The position numbers were made by a program, and so were the translations under genes. The notes beneath the pieces are model-generated. The model saw only the letters and a list, made by a program, of their open reading frames with translations. It was not told the DNA's origin and ran no database searches. A stretch of 61,302 bases of DNA. Source: CAYLXN01 sp964586855 (lineage in GTDB: Bacteria > Patescibacteriota > Saccharimonadia > Saccharimonadales > Saccharimonadaceae). This document shows positions 41,157-50,191 of the stretch, in pieces. The stretch's first letter is position 1. Every line of letters begins with the position of its first letter. Location: positions 1 to 61,302 of the forward strand of contig CAZPHO010000003.1 of the NCBI GenBank assembly GCA_964586855.1. The letters run 5' to 3'.

Positions 41157-42797
41157 TTACATCATTCCCATGCCAGACATATCAGGCATAGCTGGCTGAT
41201 CTTTTTCAGGCAGATCAACCACCAAAGCGCCCATAGTGATAGCAGTCGCGGCGATTGAAACTGAGCTCTGGACGGCTTCCTTGGTGACACGGACTGGGTC
41301 AATGACGCCATCAGCTTTGAGGTCAACTAAGCCTTTGTCGGGAGTGACGACGTTGATACCATATCCGGCTTTGCCGTCCTCGACCTTAGCTAACAGTGCG
41401 TCGGCGTTGAGACCAGCATTTTTGACGATGTGGACAAATGGTTGCTTGAGGGCGACTTTGACAATTTCCCGACCAGCAGCGATTGAGTCTGAACCTTTGA
41501 TCTTGATTTTGTCGGCCAAGTTGACCAAAGTTACTCCCCCGCCAGCGACAACTCCCTCAGCTAGAGCAGCTTTGGTGGCAGCCACGGCATCGTCGACTCG
41601 GTATTTTTTCTCGTCGATTTCGGTTTCGCTCGCGCCACCGACCTTAATTACCGCTACTTTGCCTTGGAGGCTAGCTTGACGGTTGAGCATCTGTTCTTTG
41701 TCGTATTCACTCGGTGCGTGTTCCATCCAAGTTTCGAGTTGGTTAATGCGATGGGCAACCGCTTCTTTGGCGCCAGCGCCTTCGATAATGGTGCTTTCAT
41801 CTTTACCGACGATAACTTTACGGGCCGAGCCTAGCACTTCCAGTCCAACATTATCAAAAGTCATGCCTTTGTCGGCTGAAATGACAGTCGCGCCAGTTAA
41901 GACAGCGATGTCTTCGAGGATATCTTTGCGCCGATCACCAAAAGCTGGAGCTTTGATAGCGACTGAATTAAAGACGCCTTTGAGCTTATTAAGAACTAAG
42001 ATACTCAGCACGTCACCTTCGACTTCATCGGCAATAATCACTAGATCTTTCATCCCAGCTTGAGCCATCCGCTCGAGAAAGCTGACAAATTCTTGGGCAT
42101 TGGACATTTTTTGGTCAGTAACCAAGATAGCTGGTTTTTCATAAACGGCTTCTTGGCGATTAGCATCAGTGACGAAAAACGGACTGACAAAGCCTTTGTC
42201 GATTGAGAAGCCTTCGACAACCTCACTCTCCATCGTCAAGCCTTGGCCGGCCTCGACCGTAACTACGCCGTCTTTGCCGATTTTTTCGATCACATTAGCG
42301 ATCAACTTGCCGATTTCTTTCGAGCCAGCGCTGATAGTAGCAACTTCGGCTACGCGGCTGTTATCGTTTTCAATTGATTCGGCCATTTTCGATAACTCAG
42401 CTACAATTTCGGCACCAGCTTGTTCGATCCCCTGGCGCAACTCTTGCGGATTGTGGCCAGCAGCGATTAGCCGATTAGCTTCACGCATAATTTCATAGGT
42501 CAAAATCGTGACGGTGGTTGTGCCATCGCCAGCAATCTTGTTGAGTTTGGTGGCAGCTTGTTTAATCAAATCCGCCCCGACTTTGTAGCCAAGCGTCTGC
42601 TCATCATCTTCTGGCAAGTCAATACTTTCAGCCACTGTCACGCCATCGTGAGTGATGGTTGGTGCACCGTAAGATTTGGCAATCATCACATTGTGACCCT
42701 TGGGGCCAAATGTTACTTTGACTGCGTCATAGAGCAGCTTAGCGCCGGCCATGATTCGGGCTCGAGCTTCATCATCGTAATAAACCACTTTTGCCAT
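41157..42797 (-). CDS. groEL: Chaperonin GroEL (Hsp60)
   Basis: 546 residues, standard length. ATP site GDGTTTVTIL (GroEL GDGTTTATVL), the family signature AAVEEGVVxGGG replaced by KAALAEGVVAGGG, and a Gly/Met tail (GMGMM). Forms the double-ring folding chamber with GroES. A strong Shine-Dalgarno (AAAGGAG) starts it just after groES, in one operon under the CIRCE operator. Confidence 0.98.
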   Translation of the reverse strand: MAKVVYYDDEARARIMAGAKLLYDAVKVTFGPKGHNVMIAKSYGAPTITHDGVTVAESIDLPEDDEQTLGYKVGADLIKQAATKLNKIAGDGTTTVTILTYEIMREANRLIAAGHNPQELRQGIEQAGAEIVAELSKMAESIENDNSRVAEVATISAGSKEIGKLIANVIEKIGKDGVVTVEAGQGLTMESEVVEGFSIDKGFVSPFFVTDANRQEAVYEKPAILVTDQKMSNAQEFVSFLERMAQAGMKDLVIIADEVEGDVLSILVLNKLKGVFNSVAIKAPAFGDRRKDILEDIAVLTGATVISADKGMTFDNVGLEVLGSARKVIVGKDESTIIEGAGAKEAVAHRINQLETWMEHAPSEYDKEQMLNRQASLQGKVAVIKVGGASETEIDEKKYRVDDAVAATKAALAEGVVAGGGVTLVNLADKIKIKGSDSIAAGREIVKVALKQPFVHIVKNAGLNADALLAKVEDGKAGYGINVVTPDKGLVDLKADGVIDPVRVTKEAVQSSVSIAATAITMGALVVDLPEKDQPAMPDMSGMGMM

Positions 42798-43078
42798 TAT
42801 TTATCTCCTTTCGATTTGACGACTGCTAAAATATCCTCTTCTTTGACAATCAAATAATCAGTGTCGTCGATTTTAATTTCAGTCGAAGTGTAATCTTTAA
42901 AAATAATTGATTGACCTTTTTTGACGGTTTTAACATCTGGTCCAATCGCTACCACTTCAGCTGAGTTTGATTTCTCTTGTGAATTGGTTGGTAAATATAA
43001 ACCACTAGCGGTTTGAGTTTTGGCTTCGGGTTTGACAGCCACGACTCGATCAGCTAGCGGTTGAATTGGTATAGTCAT
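42797..43078 (-). CDS. groES: Co-chaperonin GroES (Hsp10)
   Basis: 93 residues with the GroES fold motifs: PLADRVVAVKPEAKTQTASG, GLYLP in the mobile loop, and the C-terminal VKEEDILAVV. Caps GroEL. Shine-Dalgarno AAGGAG, start 7 bases on. First gene of the heat-shock operon. Confidence 0.97.
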   Translation of the reverse strand: MTIPIQPLADRVVAVKPEAKTQTASGLYLPTNSQEKSNSAEVVAIGPDVKTVKKGQSIIFKDYTSTEIKIDDTDYLIVKEEDILAVVKSKGDK

Positions 43079-43116
43079 AATTAAATCTCCTTCCCTTTAA
43101 TTTCTGTGCAGATTTA

Positions 43117-43145
43117 ATTATAGCAATAAAATTAGCACTTGCAAG
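43117..43145 (-). promoter_or_regulatory. groES-groEL promoter
   Basis: On the minus strand TTGCAA (43139-43144), 16 bases, TATAAT (43117-43122). The -35 and spacer lie within the CIRCE operator, so repressor binding would block RNA polymerase. Confidence 0.65.
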
Positions 43146-43158
43146 TATCGAGTGCTAA
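43132..43158. promoter_or_regulatory. CIRCE heat-shock operator (HrcA site)
   Basis: TTAGCACTT, nine bases, GAGTGCTAA. It differs from the consensus TTAGCACTC-N9-GAGTGCTAA at one base in the left arm. HrcA represses groE at normal temperature through this site; the hrcA gene is not in the window. Confidence 0.93.
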
Positions 43159-43242
43159 TTAGGCTGTTTACTTTACAAGCAAAAAATTATCTAATAACAT
43201 AAGTTTGCAAAAAACCTATGAAGCTGTATAGTTAAATCAGTT

Positions 43243-43809
43243 ATGGCTAAAAAGACCAAATCTAGTTTTACGATTGTGGAGTTGTTGATTGTAATCGTAG
43301 TGATTGGGATTTTAGCAGCAATTACGATGGTAGCTTATACTGGTATTCAGAAACGGGCTCGTGATGCTCAGCGCCAAAAAGATATTCAGACTATAGCCAA
43401 GGCGATGGAGATGTATTATGTCCAAAATGGTCGATATCCTGTTACTAGTGTTAATGCATCAGCTGACCCTAAGCTGATCAATAATTCTTGGGTGTCGTCA
43501 AATGATACAGGTTGGCCAGCATTTGAGGAGTCACTTCGGTCGGCTGGGATGGGTGTTGATAAGCTGCCTAAGGATCCGATCAATAAGACTGGCTCAGGGG
43601 CTAGTATGTTAGTTGGTGCTGATGGTTATCACTACTCCCTCTTTGTCAACGGTAGTAATTATTGTGGTGGCAGTCCTGGCAAAATGTATCTGTTGCTATA
43701 CAAGCTAGAAAGCGGCAAGCTGGTTAAAGACACCGTTGGTGAATGCAGCTCCAATGAGCTTGGTAACGGCTATGGGACTAGCTATTATCGAGTTATTAAG
43801 CCAGAGTAG
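43243..43809 (+). CDS. Type IV pilin/pseudopilin-like protein
   Basis: 188 residues with a class III prepilin leader: a 9-residue basic segment (MAKKTKSSF) followed by FTIVELLIVIVVIGILAAI, with the essential Glu at +5. The residue before the cleavage point is Ser rather than the usual Gly. A helix with RARDAQRQKDIQTIAKAM and the NGRYPV motif follows, and the C-terminal globular part has a Cys pair (NYCGG, GECSS) for the D-loop disulphide. Prepilin peptidase and assembly genes are not in this window. Confidence 0.9.
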   Translation: MAKKTKSSFTIVELLIVIVVIGILAAITMVAYTGIQKRARDAQRQKDIQTIAKAMEMYYVQNGRYPVTSVNASADPKLINNSWVSSNDTGWPAFEESLRSAGMGVDKLPKDPINKTGSGASMLVGADGYHYSLFVNGSNYCGGSPGKMYLLLYKLESGKLVKDTVGECSSNELGNGYGTSYYRVIKPE

Positions 43810-43827
43810 GTTAGGCGCAGATTTAAT

Positions 43828-45102
43828 TTATTTTAATAGTTTTTCAATCTCCTGGCGGTCGTTCCAGGGGATTTTTTTGCCATCAACAATTCGAAACTGT
43901 TCATGGCCCATGCCAGTGACAAGAACTGTGTCACCTGCCTTAGCTTGCTTGAGAGCGGCTTTGATGGCGGCTCGGCGGTCGGCGATTTCTGTCGCTTTGG
44001 GGTTTTTGACTTGGTTAACACCTTTCATAATCATCTGTCGAATTTGGTCAGCATTTTCAGTGTAATTTTCCTCATCCGTAACATAAACGTAATCGGCCAG
44101 CTTAGCCGCAATTTTCCCCATGATTGGTCGTTTGGCTTGATCACGGTCGCCGCAAGAGCCAAAAACCAAGTGAACCTTGTTGGCAGAGGTTTGCTTGGCG
44201 TATTTGAGCAGTCTTTCAAGAGCATCAGGCGTGTGAGCATAATCAACAACAATGTCCAATTGACGCTGATTTTTGACGCGCTCCAGACGACCATCAAGTT
44301 GTTTTAGACTAGCAATCCCCTGTTTGATCTGCTCAGGCTTAACACCCAGCACAATCGCCGCCAGACTAGCAGCAGCAACGTTGTAGGCGTTGAACTCGCC
44401 AGCTAGGCTGGTAGTTAGGTTGAGATTTTGGGTGCCGTGAGTTAATTCTAAGTCCATTTTGGTTTTGCTAATATCAACAATCTTGAATTGCAGATCAGCT
44501 GCCTGACTTTGGCCATAACTCAAGTTTTTGCTGGCTGGCAGATGGAGGAAATCGTCCGCATGTTCGTCATCGAGATTAACAATCCCGAACCTGGGGTGCA
44601 TGTCCCAGAGTTTTTGCTTGGCCTTTAGATAGCTAGCCATCGTTTTGTGGTAGTCGAGATGGTCTTGAGTTAGGTTGGTGAAAATCGCTAATTCGAGATC
44701 TAGCTCTGGAAATTTGTGCTGATCAAGCGCGTGTGACGTCGCTTCAATCAGCACATAATCAACTTGTTTATCTTTGGCTTGTTTAAAAAACTTAAGTAGT
44801 TGTTCGGTGGTCGGAATGGTGGCGTTCAGGGTATTAGCTTGGCGCTCACCTGCCATTTCGACTGCTGCCGTGCTAAACATGGCGGTAGTCAATCCAGCTT
44901 GCTTGAGAATTGAGTTGAGGTAGTTGGCGGTAGTAGTTTTGCCGTTGGTGCCAGTGATAGCAATAACTTTTAGTCCAGCAGCTGGATGACCGTATTTCTG
45001 ATCAAGCAATTTCAATCGACTGCGACGATAGACTTCCTCTAACCAGCGAACTAATCGAGCTGGCATCAATCGGCGAACTAACTTGACAAGTTTGGCTTTC
45101 AT
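43828..45102 (-). CDS. murE: MurE-like UDP-MurNAc-tripeptide ligase
   Basis: 424 residues. ATP loop TGTNGKTTT at ~50-58, the central domain with ATSHALDQHKF and FTNLTQDHLDYH, and the C-terminal DYAHTPDALERLL and FGSCGDRDQAKRP. It adds the third amino acid of the wall stem peptide. The N-terminal UDP-binding domain is short compared with E. coli MurE (~495). The DNPR motif that selects meso-diaminopimelate is replaced by DEEN (~343-346), so another amino acid is probably used. No Shine-Dalgarno; it starts 6 bases after the upstream stop. Confidence 0.88.
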   Translation of the reverse strand: MKAKLVKLVRRLMPARLVRWLEEVYRRSRLKLLDQKYGHPAAGLKVIAITGTNGKTTTANYLNSILKQAGLTTAMFSTAAVEMAGERQANTLNATIPTTEQLLKFFKQAKDKQVDYVLIEATSHALDQHKFPELDLELAIFTNLTQDHLDYHKTMASYLKAKQKLWDMHPRFGIVNLDDEHADDFLHLPASKNLSYGQSQAADLQFKIVDISKTKMDLELTHGTQNLNLTTSLAGEFNAYNVAAASLAAIVLGVKPEQIKQGIASLKQLDGRLERVKNQRQLDIVVDYAHTPDALERLLKYAKQTSANKVHLVFGSCGDRDQAKRPIMGKIAAKLADYVYVTDEENYTENADQIRQMIMKGVNQVKNPKATEIADRRAAIKAALKQAKAGDTVLVTGMGHEQFRIVDGKKIPWNDRQEIEKLLK

Positions 45103-45108
45103 CGATGC

Positions 45109-48100
45109 TTAGTAGCGAGCTGGCAGCTCTTTGACGTTGGTGGTTTTGTAGATGTTGCGCTCAGAGGCAGCTGAATAGCCGAATAGGTAGGCGTCAGGGC
45201 GGAAATTAACTATCTCAGCTGGCAAGTTGCTATTGTGGACAATTGAGCCAGTAGTGGTCGCGTTGTTGTTGTTGACTAGTGGCGTGTCGTCCCAGGTTTT
45301 GGTCACATCAGAGAAAGCGGTGCGGCGGAGCTTCAGGATGTCAGCAATTATCGGCCCGTTGATTACTAGCTGCTTGTCGCAGACTTTAGCCGATAACTGA
45401 TCGTTCATAAAGCAAGTATTGATAGTGGCACTAACTCCGCCAACATCTGGGTTGTTGGCTACCAACCAAGCATCAACCTGAGCAACATCAGGGTGAATCT
45501 TAATCGCTTCTTTAGAAATCAAGATGAGCTGAGGGAGGGATTTAATTGAGCTAACAGAATCCGAACTGTAGCTGACATTGCGATTAATATTTATCGCCTT
45601 ATCAGCAATTACCACTAACCGCTTGTCGTTGGCGATCGTTATCGGATTATTGATATTAACTTCACGGGTAGTTTTGACGATATGGAAGTTGCCAGCTGTA
45701 ACTGAATTAATGAAGCCTTGAGATAGGTCTAGATCAGAAGTCAGAGCAGTGTCTGGCTTGAGGCTAGAAAAGTAATTAGTAACATTCAGATAGGAGGTGC
45801 TGGTGCCAGCTAAGTGAGATATTTTGTCACCAGCCCCAAAATTACCGAGACTAGTGTTGCTAAATGTCAGAGAGTCGAGATAATTGATAGTCGGGGTGTT
45901 TGGTCGACGATTGAGGTAGCCAGCGTTGGAGGCAAAGTTAGAAACTTTACCGTTGGCAGCCAGGTCGTATTCAGTCCAGCTGCCAAAGACTTCGCTATTA
46001 ATCTGGCTGTGGTTGGTGGCAACTGGGCCAGTTGAAATTACACCACCTCCTCGAACTTGAAGTTTTGGCCGTTTGTCTACGGTTACGCAAGTCGGAATGC
46101 CATGTTTCCAGGTGCCAGCTGTGCCGATATTAGCCCCAAGCTTTTCTTCATCAAACCACGGCGTAATCGAAACTACGAAGCAAAATTTGGTACCGACTGG
46201 CGTGTCAGCTGGGACAGTGAAGGTGTAGTCGAGGTTGATGGTAGCGTCGGCTGGGCTGGTATTAATAGTGAAGCTACCCTGCTTCGGTGTTTGACAGTTG
46301 CCCCAGTCAGATTGCTTGTCCGCAGTTTTGGCATCGATACTGGCGCAAGGTGATTGTCCAGCGGCGGTTTTGGTGCCACTGATTCGAGCTTGAATGTCTG
46401 CAATTTCAATCTTGCGCACACTGAACAGATTCAATTGCCACTGGGAGGGTTTGGTTTTGGTGCCAGTTGGGCTGTTAATTTTAAAACTACCATCATTGCC
46501 ACGTTCAATTCGGGCTTGATCGACAGTAATTGGTCCGCCTGGCTGTTGGTTGCTGGGGATACTATTGCCAACAGTTGGGTCTTTGATCAAGTAATCAAAA
46601 GGCACATAAGCGCAGGCAGTATTGCCAGAGAATACCCCAGGATAGTCTGACCGGCCACTTGTTCCACCGTAGGGGTTGATTGTTCCATAGCGACAAACAT
46701 AGCGGCCTAACTGATCTTCCGTTGAGAGGAAGGATCGCAGGTAGCCAGAATTTAAAAAGTCTTGATAGTAGACATAGCCTGACACTGGCGCTGGCCCAGA
46801 ATATGAGTTAGCTACGACTGCATTGGTGGTTGGGTTAGAGGTGACAGTGATGCGTTTACTCGAATAGCCATAAGGCATAGTACGGTAGGATTCGAAAAGT
46901 GAAGTGATACTGCCTACGTGGCTAAAGCCGATTCTTGACCCCAGCGGAACAATAACTGGGTTAGTAGTTGGATTAGTCTGAACGTACTGACCGCCACTTA
47001 GAGGTCCAGTATAGCGATAATTTAAATCTGTTGTTCTGTAGGCTGTAGCACCAGGAGTTAGCTCTAGTCGAGCTTTGGTGTTAGGGCCAATTGACCATTT
47101 GCATAAATCACTAGCGCTGGATAAATAAGAGCTAGGGTAGTTCAAGAAGTAATAAGGCTCGATTAGACTAATTCGACCAATGATATAGGAGCTACTGCCA
47201 CCACCGCTTTCGCGGACACAGCGATCTTGTTTGGGGTCACAATAAGCGTGAGAAGATACCAAATCTCTTGACGTGCGATCAGAGACCCAGATCGTTCTAG
47301 TATTCCATAGCCGCTGAGCATTTGCGTCCCAGTCTTCACGGCAGACGGTAGTCTGGGTGCAGTATGGGCTGCTGGCTCCAGCACGATCATGAAGCGATGA
47401 GTTATATGTTTTTTCATCTATAGAAATTACTCGATGAGCGCTCTTACTGCAAACAGATATATTGACAACAATTGGGTCGGGATCGGGATCAGGTGTTGTT
47501 CCGCCTCCACCTGAGCTAACTTTAAAGCTGGCAACTTGATAAAAAATCCAAAAACCTGATGAGCTGAGCTTGGCTTGAGATATACTTGGACGAATGGCGT
47601 TTATCTTATCCCCCCAGCCACCTTGAATTTCATAGTTTCCAGCTCCATTGCTTTTAAAAAAGTTCGTAACGTTCATTGACTGAACTGGCGGACTAGTGAA
47701 AGCGCCGTTGCTCATTTGCAAGTTACTGGTGCAGCTTCCGCCTTTGCAAACCCGGAGGTTGCCGAAGTCATCAGCAGTGCCACGCAACCAAATTTGACTG
47801 CCTGTATTAATGCCATCAATTATAGATTGGCTGACATTGAAAGGATGAGAAACAGTGCTATAGCCATAGGAATAGTAGTATGTGTCCTTGGCTAAGTTAT
47901 TAGTATAGCCCAGATCTTTTATTAAACCGGTATAGATTTTCATAGGTGTGCCGTCGCCTATGTCTCCAGCAACAGTAGGCAGCATCAAAAAATTAGTAAC
48001 TTGTTCACCTGGCATGAGGCTTGTTACGTACTTTGAAACGTTATTGCAGATATTTGAACCAAGTTCGCCAGCGGAAGCAGCACACATGAACCCTCCTAGC

Positions 48101-48480
48101 GCAGCCCTTCTATCACCGCCAGTTGCTGGCTGAAGGAAGCCTTTGTTATAGCCATCAGAAGAGTAGGCAGTGCATTGAAAGTCGCTGTTGCTATTGCAAG
48201 TATGAGGGTATTTACCGCCATGATAAGGGACTGTAAAGAATTCATTAGGGTTTAAAGAGGTATCAATGCGTGGCGAGTTGCTCCAAGAAAGGTAAGGACG
48301 ATTAGTTATACTTGCGGAGGAGCTATCTGCCCAAGAGGTTACTATTGGTGTGCCAGCTGCGGAGCCATTTCTGATCGCTGCTTCGCTGACAGTAGCAAGT
48401 GCCGGCTGGCTGGCAAATAATCCCAACAAACCAACTACCAAGACTAGTAACCTGATAAGTAATTTATTATTTTTTGACAT
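45109..48480 (-). CDS. Very large secreted protein of unknown function
   Basis: 1123 residues with a signal peptide (cleavage near ALA-TVSE, ~29). I see no membrane anchor or sorting signal at the C-terminus. The N-terminal ~330 residues, a PDPDPDP linker (~335), a Cys-rich region (~345-620) and a C-terminal beta-rich region with VVIADKAININRNVSYSSD (a right-handed repeat look) can be distinguished. Probably an envelope-exposed or released adhesin-like protein. It is co-directional with, and 6 bases before, the MurE-like gene and follows a small membrane protein. Confidence 0.75.
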   Translation of the reverse strand: MSKNNKLLIRLLVLVVGLLGLFASQPALATVSEAAIRNGSAAGTPIVTSWADSSSASITNRPYLSWSNSPRIDTSLNPNEFFTVPYHGGKYPHTCNSNSDFQCTAYSSDGYNKGFLQPATGGDRRAALGGFMCAASAGELGSNICNNVSKYVTSLMPGEQVTNFLMLPTVAGDIGDGTPMKIYTGLIKDLGYTNNLAKDTYYYSYGYSTVSHPFNVSQSIIDGINTGSQIWLRGTADDFGNLRVCKGGSCTSNLQMSNGAFTSPPVQSMNVTNFFKSNGAGNYEIQGGWGDKINAIRPSISQAKLSSSGFWIFYQVASFKVSSGGGGTTPDPDPDPIVVNISVCSKSAHRVISIDEKTYNSSLHDRAGASSPYCTQTTVCREDWDANAQRLWNTRTIWVSDRTSRDLVSSHAYCDPKQDRCVRESGGGSSSYIIGRISLIEPYYFLNYPSSYLSSASDLCKWSIGPNTKARLELTPGATAYRTTDLNYRYTGPLSGGQYVQTNPTTNPVIVPLGSRIGFSHVGSITSLFESYRTMPYGYSSKRITVTSNPTTNAVVANSYSGPAPVSGYVYYQDFLNSGYLRSFLSTEDQLGRYVCRYGTINPYGGTSGRSDYPGVFSGNTACAYVPFDYLIKDPTVGNSIPSNQQPGGPITVDQARIERGNDGSFKINSPTGTKTKPSQWQLNLFSVRKIEIADIQARISGTKTAAGQSPCASIDAKTADKQSDWGNCQTPKQGSFTINTSPADATINLDYTFTVPADTPVGTKFCFVVSITPWFDEEKLGANIGTAGTWKHGIPTCVTVDKRPKLQVRGGGVISTGPVATNHSQINSEVFGSWTEYDLAANGKVSNFASNAGYLNRRPNTPTINYLDSLTFSNTSLGNFGAGDKISHLAGTSTSYLNVTNYFSSLKPDTALTSDLDLSQGFINSVTAGNFHIVKTTREVNINNPITIANDKRLVVIADKAININRNVSYSSDSVSSIKSLPQLILISKEAIKIHPDVAQVDAWLVANNPDVGGVSATINTCFMNDQLSAKVCDKQLVINGPIIADILKLRRTAFSDVTKTWDDTPLVNNNNATTTGSIVHNSNLPAEIVNFRPDAYLFGYSAASERNIYKTTNVKELPARY

Positions 48481-48500
48481 ATATTTAGCTAGCCAATCTT

Positions 48501-49010
48501 TTATTTGGTGCTAAATTCACCATCAACGATTTTTGCTTCGCGAGTTTCGAGGTTTTCACTGTATTTAACAGTGATAGTGGAGTCTACCGGAATAGTTTTA
48601 AAGTTATTTTTGCGGATGACTGTGTTGTCGGTCATGTTCATCAGAACTGTGTCATCAGTGACGATAAAGTCCTTGACTGCCTTTTTCTCACCTGTGACCA
48701 CTCCCTGGCTGTTGGCAACTGGCTCTGAGACTTCTAATGTCATCTTGTCAGTGTCTTTGAACCCTTTGACGGTGCCAATTGAGACCACCAATGATTCTTG
48801 GCTAGCAGCTTTGTTTGCTTGGTTTTCGTTGGTGCGTGATTGAACTACGTTAACTCGGGCATCGCAATCTTTCTTCTCTGAGAGTCGAACTTGATTGCCA
48901 CCAACTAGGTAGCCGATCAGTCCACCAATCAAAAGAGCAACAGCCCCAATAATTAATGGATTGAAGTTTTTGTTAGCTTGCTTTGTTGGGGTTTTTGGAT
49001 CTGTTGCCAT
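48501..49010 (-). CDS. Single-span membrane protein of unknown function
   Basis: 169 residues: a cytosolic N-terminus rich in Lys/Asn, one helix (about 19-42, LIIGAVALLIGGLIGYLVGG), then an outer beta domain (VVSIGTVKGFKDTDKMTLEV, STITVKYSENLETREA) that resembles small OB/DUF5666-like folds. Shine-Dalgarno AAGGAG. It lies 20 bases upstream of the giant secreted protein and probably works with it. Confidence 0.7.
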   Translation of the reverse strand: MATDPKTPTKQANKNFNPLIIGAVALLIGGLIGYLVGGNQVRLSEKKDCDARVNVVQSRTNENQANKAASQESLVVSIGTVKGFKDTDKMTLEVSEPVANSQGVVTGEKKAVKDFIVTDDTVLMNMTDNTVIRKNNFKTIPVDSTITVKYSENLETREAKIVDGEFSTK

Positions 49011-49120
49011 AATCGTGGCTCCTTTTTTTAAATGATTAATAATGATGCTTTTATTTTAACACAAGCTTTTAGTTAATCAAGTCAGTTGACGTGTTGAGAG
49101 CGAAAAAAAGAGTTTTAAGT

Positions 49121-49126
49121 TATAAT
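49121..49126 (+). promoter_or_regulatory. -10 box just before tsaD
   Basis: TATAAT, 9 bases before the tsaD ATG, with no ribosome-binding site between. A leaderless or near-leaderless message is expected. A clear -35 is not seen. Confidence 0.5.
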
Positions 49127-49135
49127 TAAAACTAG

Positions 49136-50170
49136 ATGAAAGTTTTGGGAATTGAAACGAGCTGTGACGAGACCGCGGTAGCGGTGGTTGAGAACGGCCA
49201 GACGGTCTTGTCAAATCTGGTTTTTTCGCAGGTCGATTTGCATGCGGCTTTTGGTGGCGTGGTGCCAGAGGTGGCAGCCCGGTCGCATTTAGAAATCATC
49301 AATCCGCTGGTGCGTCAAGCGCTGTTTGAAGCCAAACTTGACTGGTCAGATATCGATGCAATCGGAGTGACTTATGCGCCAGGGTTGATCGGCTCGCTGT
49401 TGATTGGGGCATTGGCGGCTCGGACCTACGCAGAGACTCAAAATATTCCCCTCTACCCTGTTCATCACACGCTGGCCCATTTTTTTGCTAACTATTTGAC
49501 TGTCGAGAAAATCGATTTCCCCCACTTGTCATTAATTGTCAGCGGTGGACATACTCAGCTGGTGTTGTTTAATTCACAACAAAAATTTCAGTCACTCGGC
49601 CAAACTCAGGACGATGCCGTCGGCGAAGCCTTTGATAAGGTAGCGAAAATTATCGGTCTCCCCTACCCTGGTGGACCAGCAATTCAGGCTGCCGCTACTA
49701 AAGGCGACCCTCAGCGGTTTAAATTCCCAATTAGTCGAATGGAGCGAGCTTATGATGTTAGTTTCTCGGGGTTAAAAACGGCAGTTTTACGCCAAGCTCA
49801 GCAGCTGATTGGCGAAGATTTTCGGTTTCCATCAACCGAAATCGCTGGCCGTTTGTCAGACCAAGACAGGTTTGATTTAGCGGCCAGTTTTCAGGCTACG
49901 GCTGTGAAAACTTTGCTTCAAGTCCTGCGACGAGCTGCTGACCACTACCAACCGCAGTCGGTTTCATTGGCTGGCGGCGTATCAGCCAATCAACTGTTAC
50001 GCCAACAATTTAGCCGTGAATTTCCAAATTTAATTGTCCCAGAGTTAAAATTTACAGGTGATAACGGGGCAATGATAGCGGCGGCAACTTATTATTTAGC
50101 CCAAACTCAATCCCCTGCTGATCCACTGGAGTTAGAAGTCGAGCCCAGTCTGTCGCTCGATCGGCTGTAA
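49136..50170 (+). CDS. tsaD: tRNA N6-threonylcarbamoyladenosine transferase TsaD
   Basis: 344 residues, standard length. Opening LGIETSCDETAVAVV, metal-binding His111 and His115 in VHHTLAHFFA, SGGHTQLVLF, and the later GGVSANQLLR. With TsaB/TsaE it transfers threonylcarbamoyl to A37 of ANN-decoding tRNAs. It stands at the head of a rightward run with the FemX-like gene and valS. Confidence 0.97.
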   Translation: MKVLGIETSCDETAVAVVENGQTVLSNLVFSQVDLHAAFGGVVPEVAARSHLEIINPLVRQALFEAKLDWSDIDAIGVTYAPGLIGSLLIGALAARTYAETQNIPLYPVHHTLAHFFANYLTVEKIDFPHLSLIVSGGHTQLVLFNSQQKFQSLGQTQDDAVGEAFDKVAKIIGLPYPGGPAIQAAATKGDPQRFKFPISRMERAYDVSFSGLKTAVLRQAQQLIGEDFRFPSTEIAGRLSDQDRFDLAASFQATAVKTLLQVLRRAADHYQPQSVSLAGGVSANQLLRQQFSREFPNLIVPELKFTGDNGAMIAAATYYLAQTQSPADPLELEVEPSLSLDRL

Positions 50171-50191
50171 TTTATGGTAAAATCTAAACTG

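Noticed and set aside
41236..42857. Long open frames on the plus strand opposite groEL
   Set aside because: They are antisense shadows of the highly conserved groEL/groES genes, with Ser/Thr-rich low-complexity translations and no ribosome sites.
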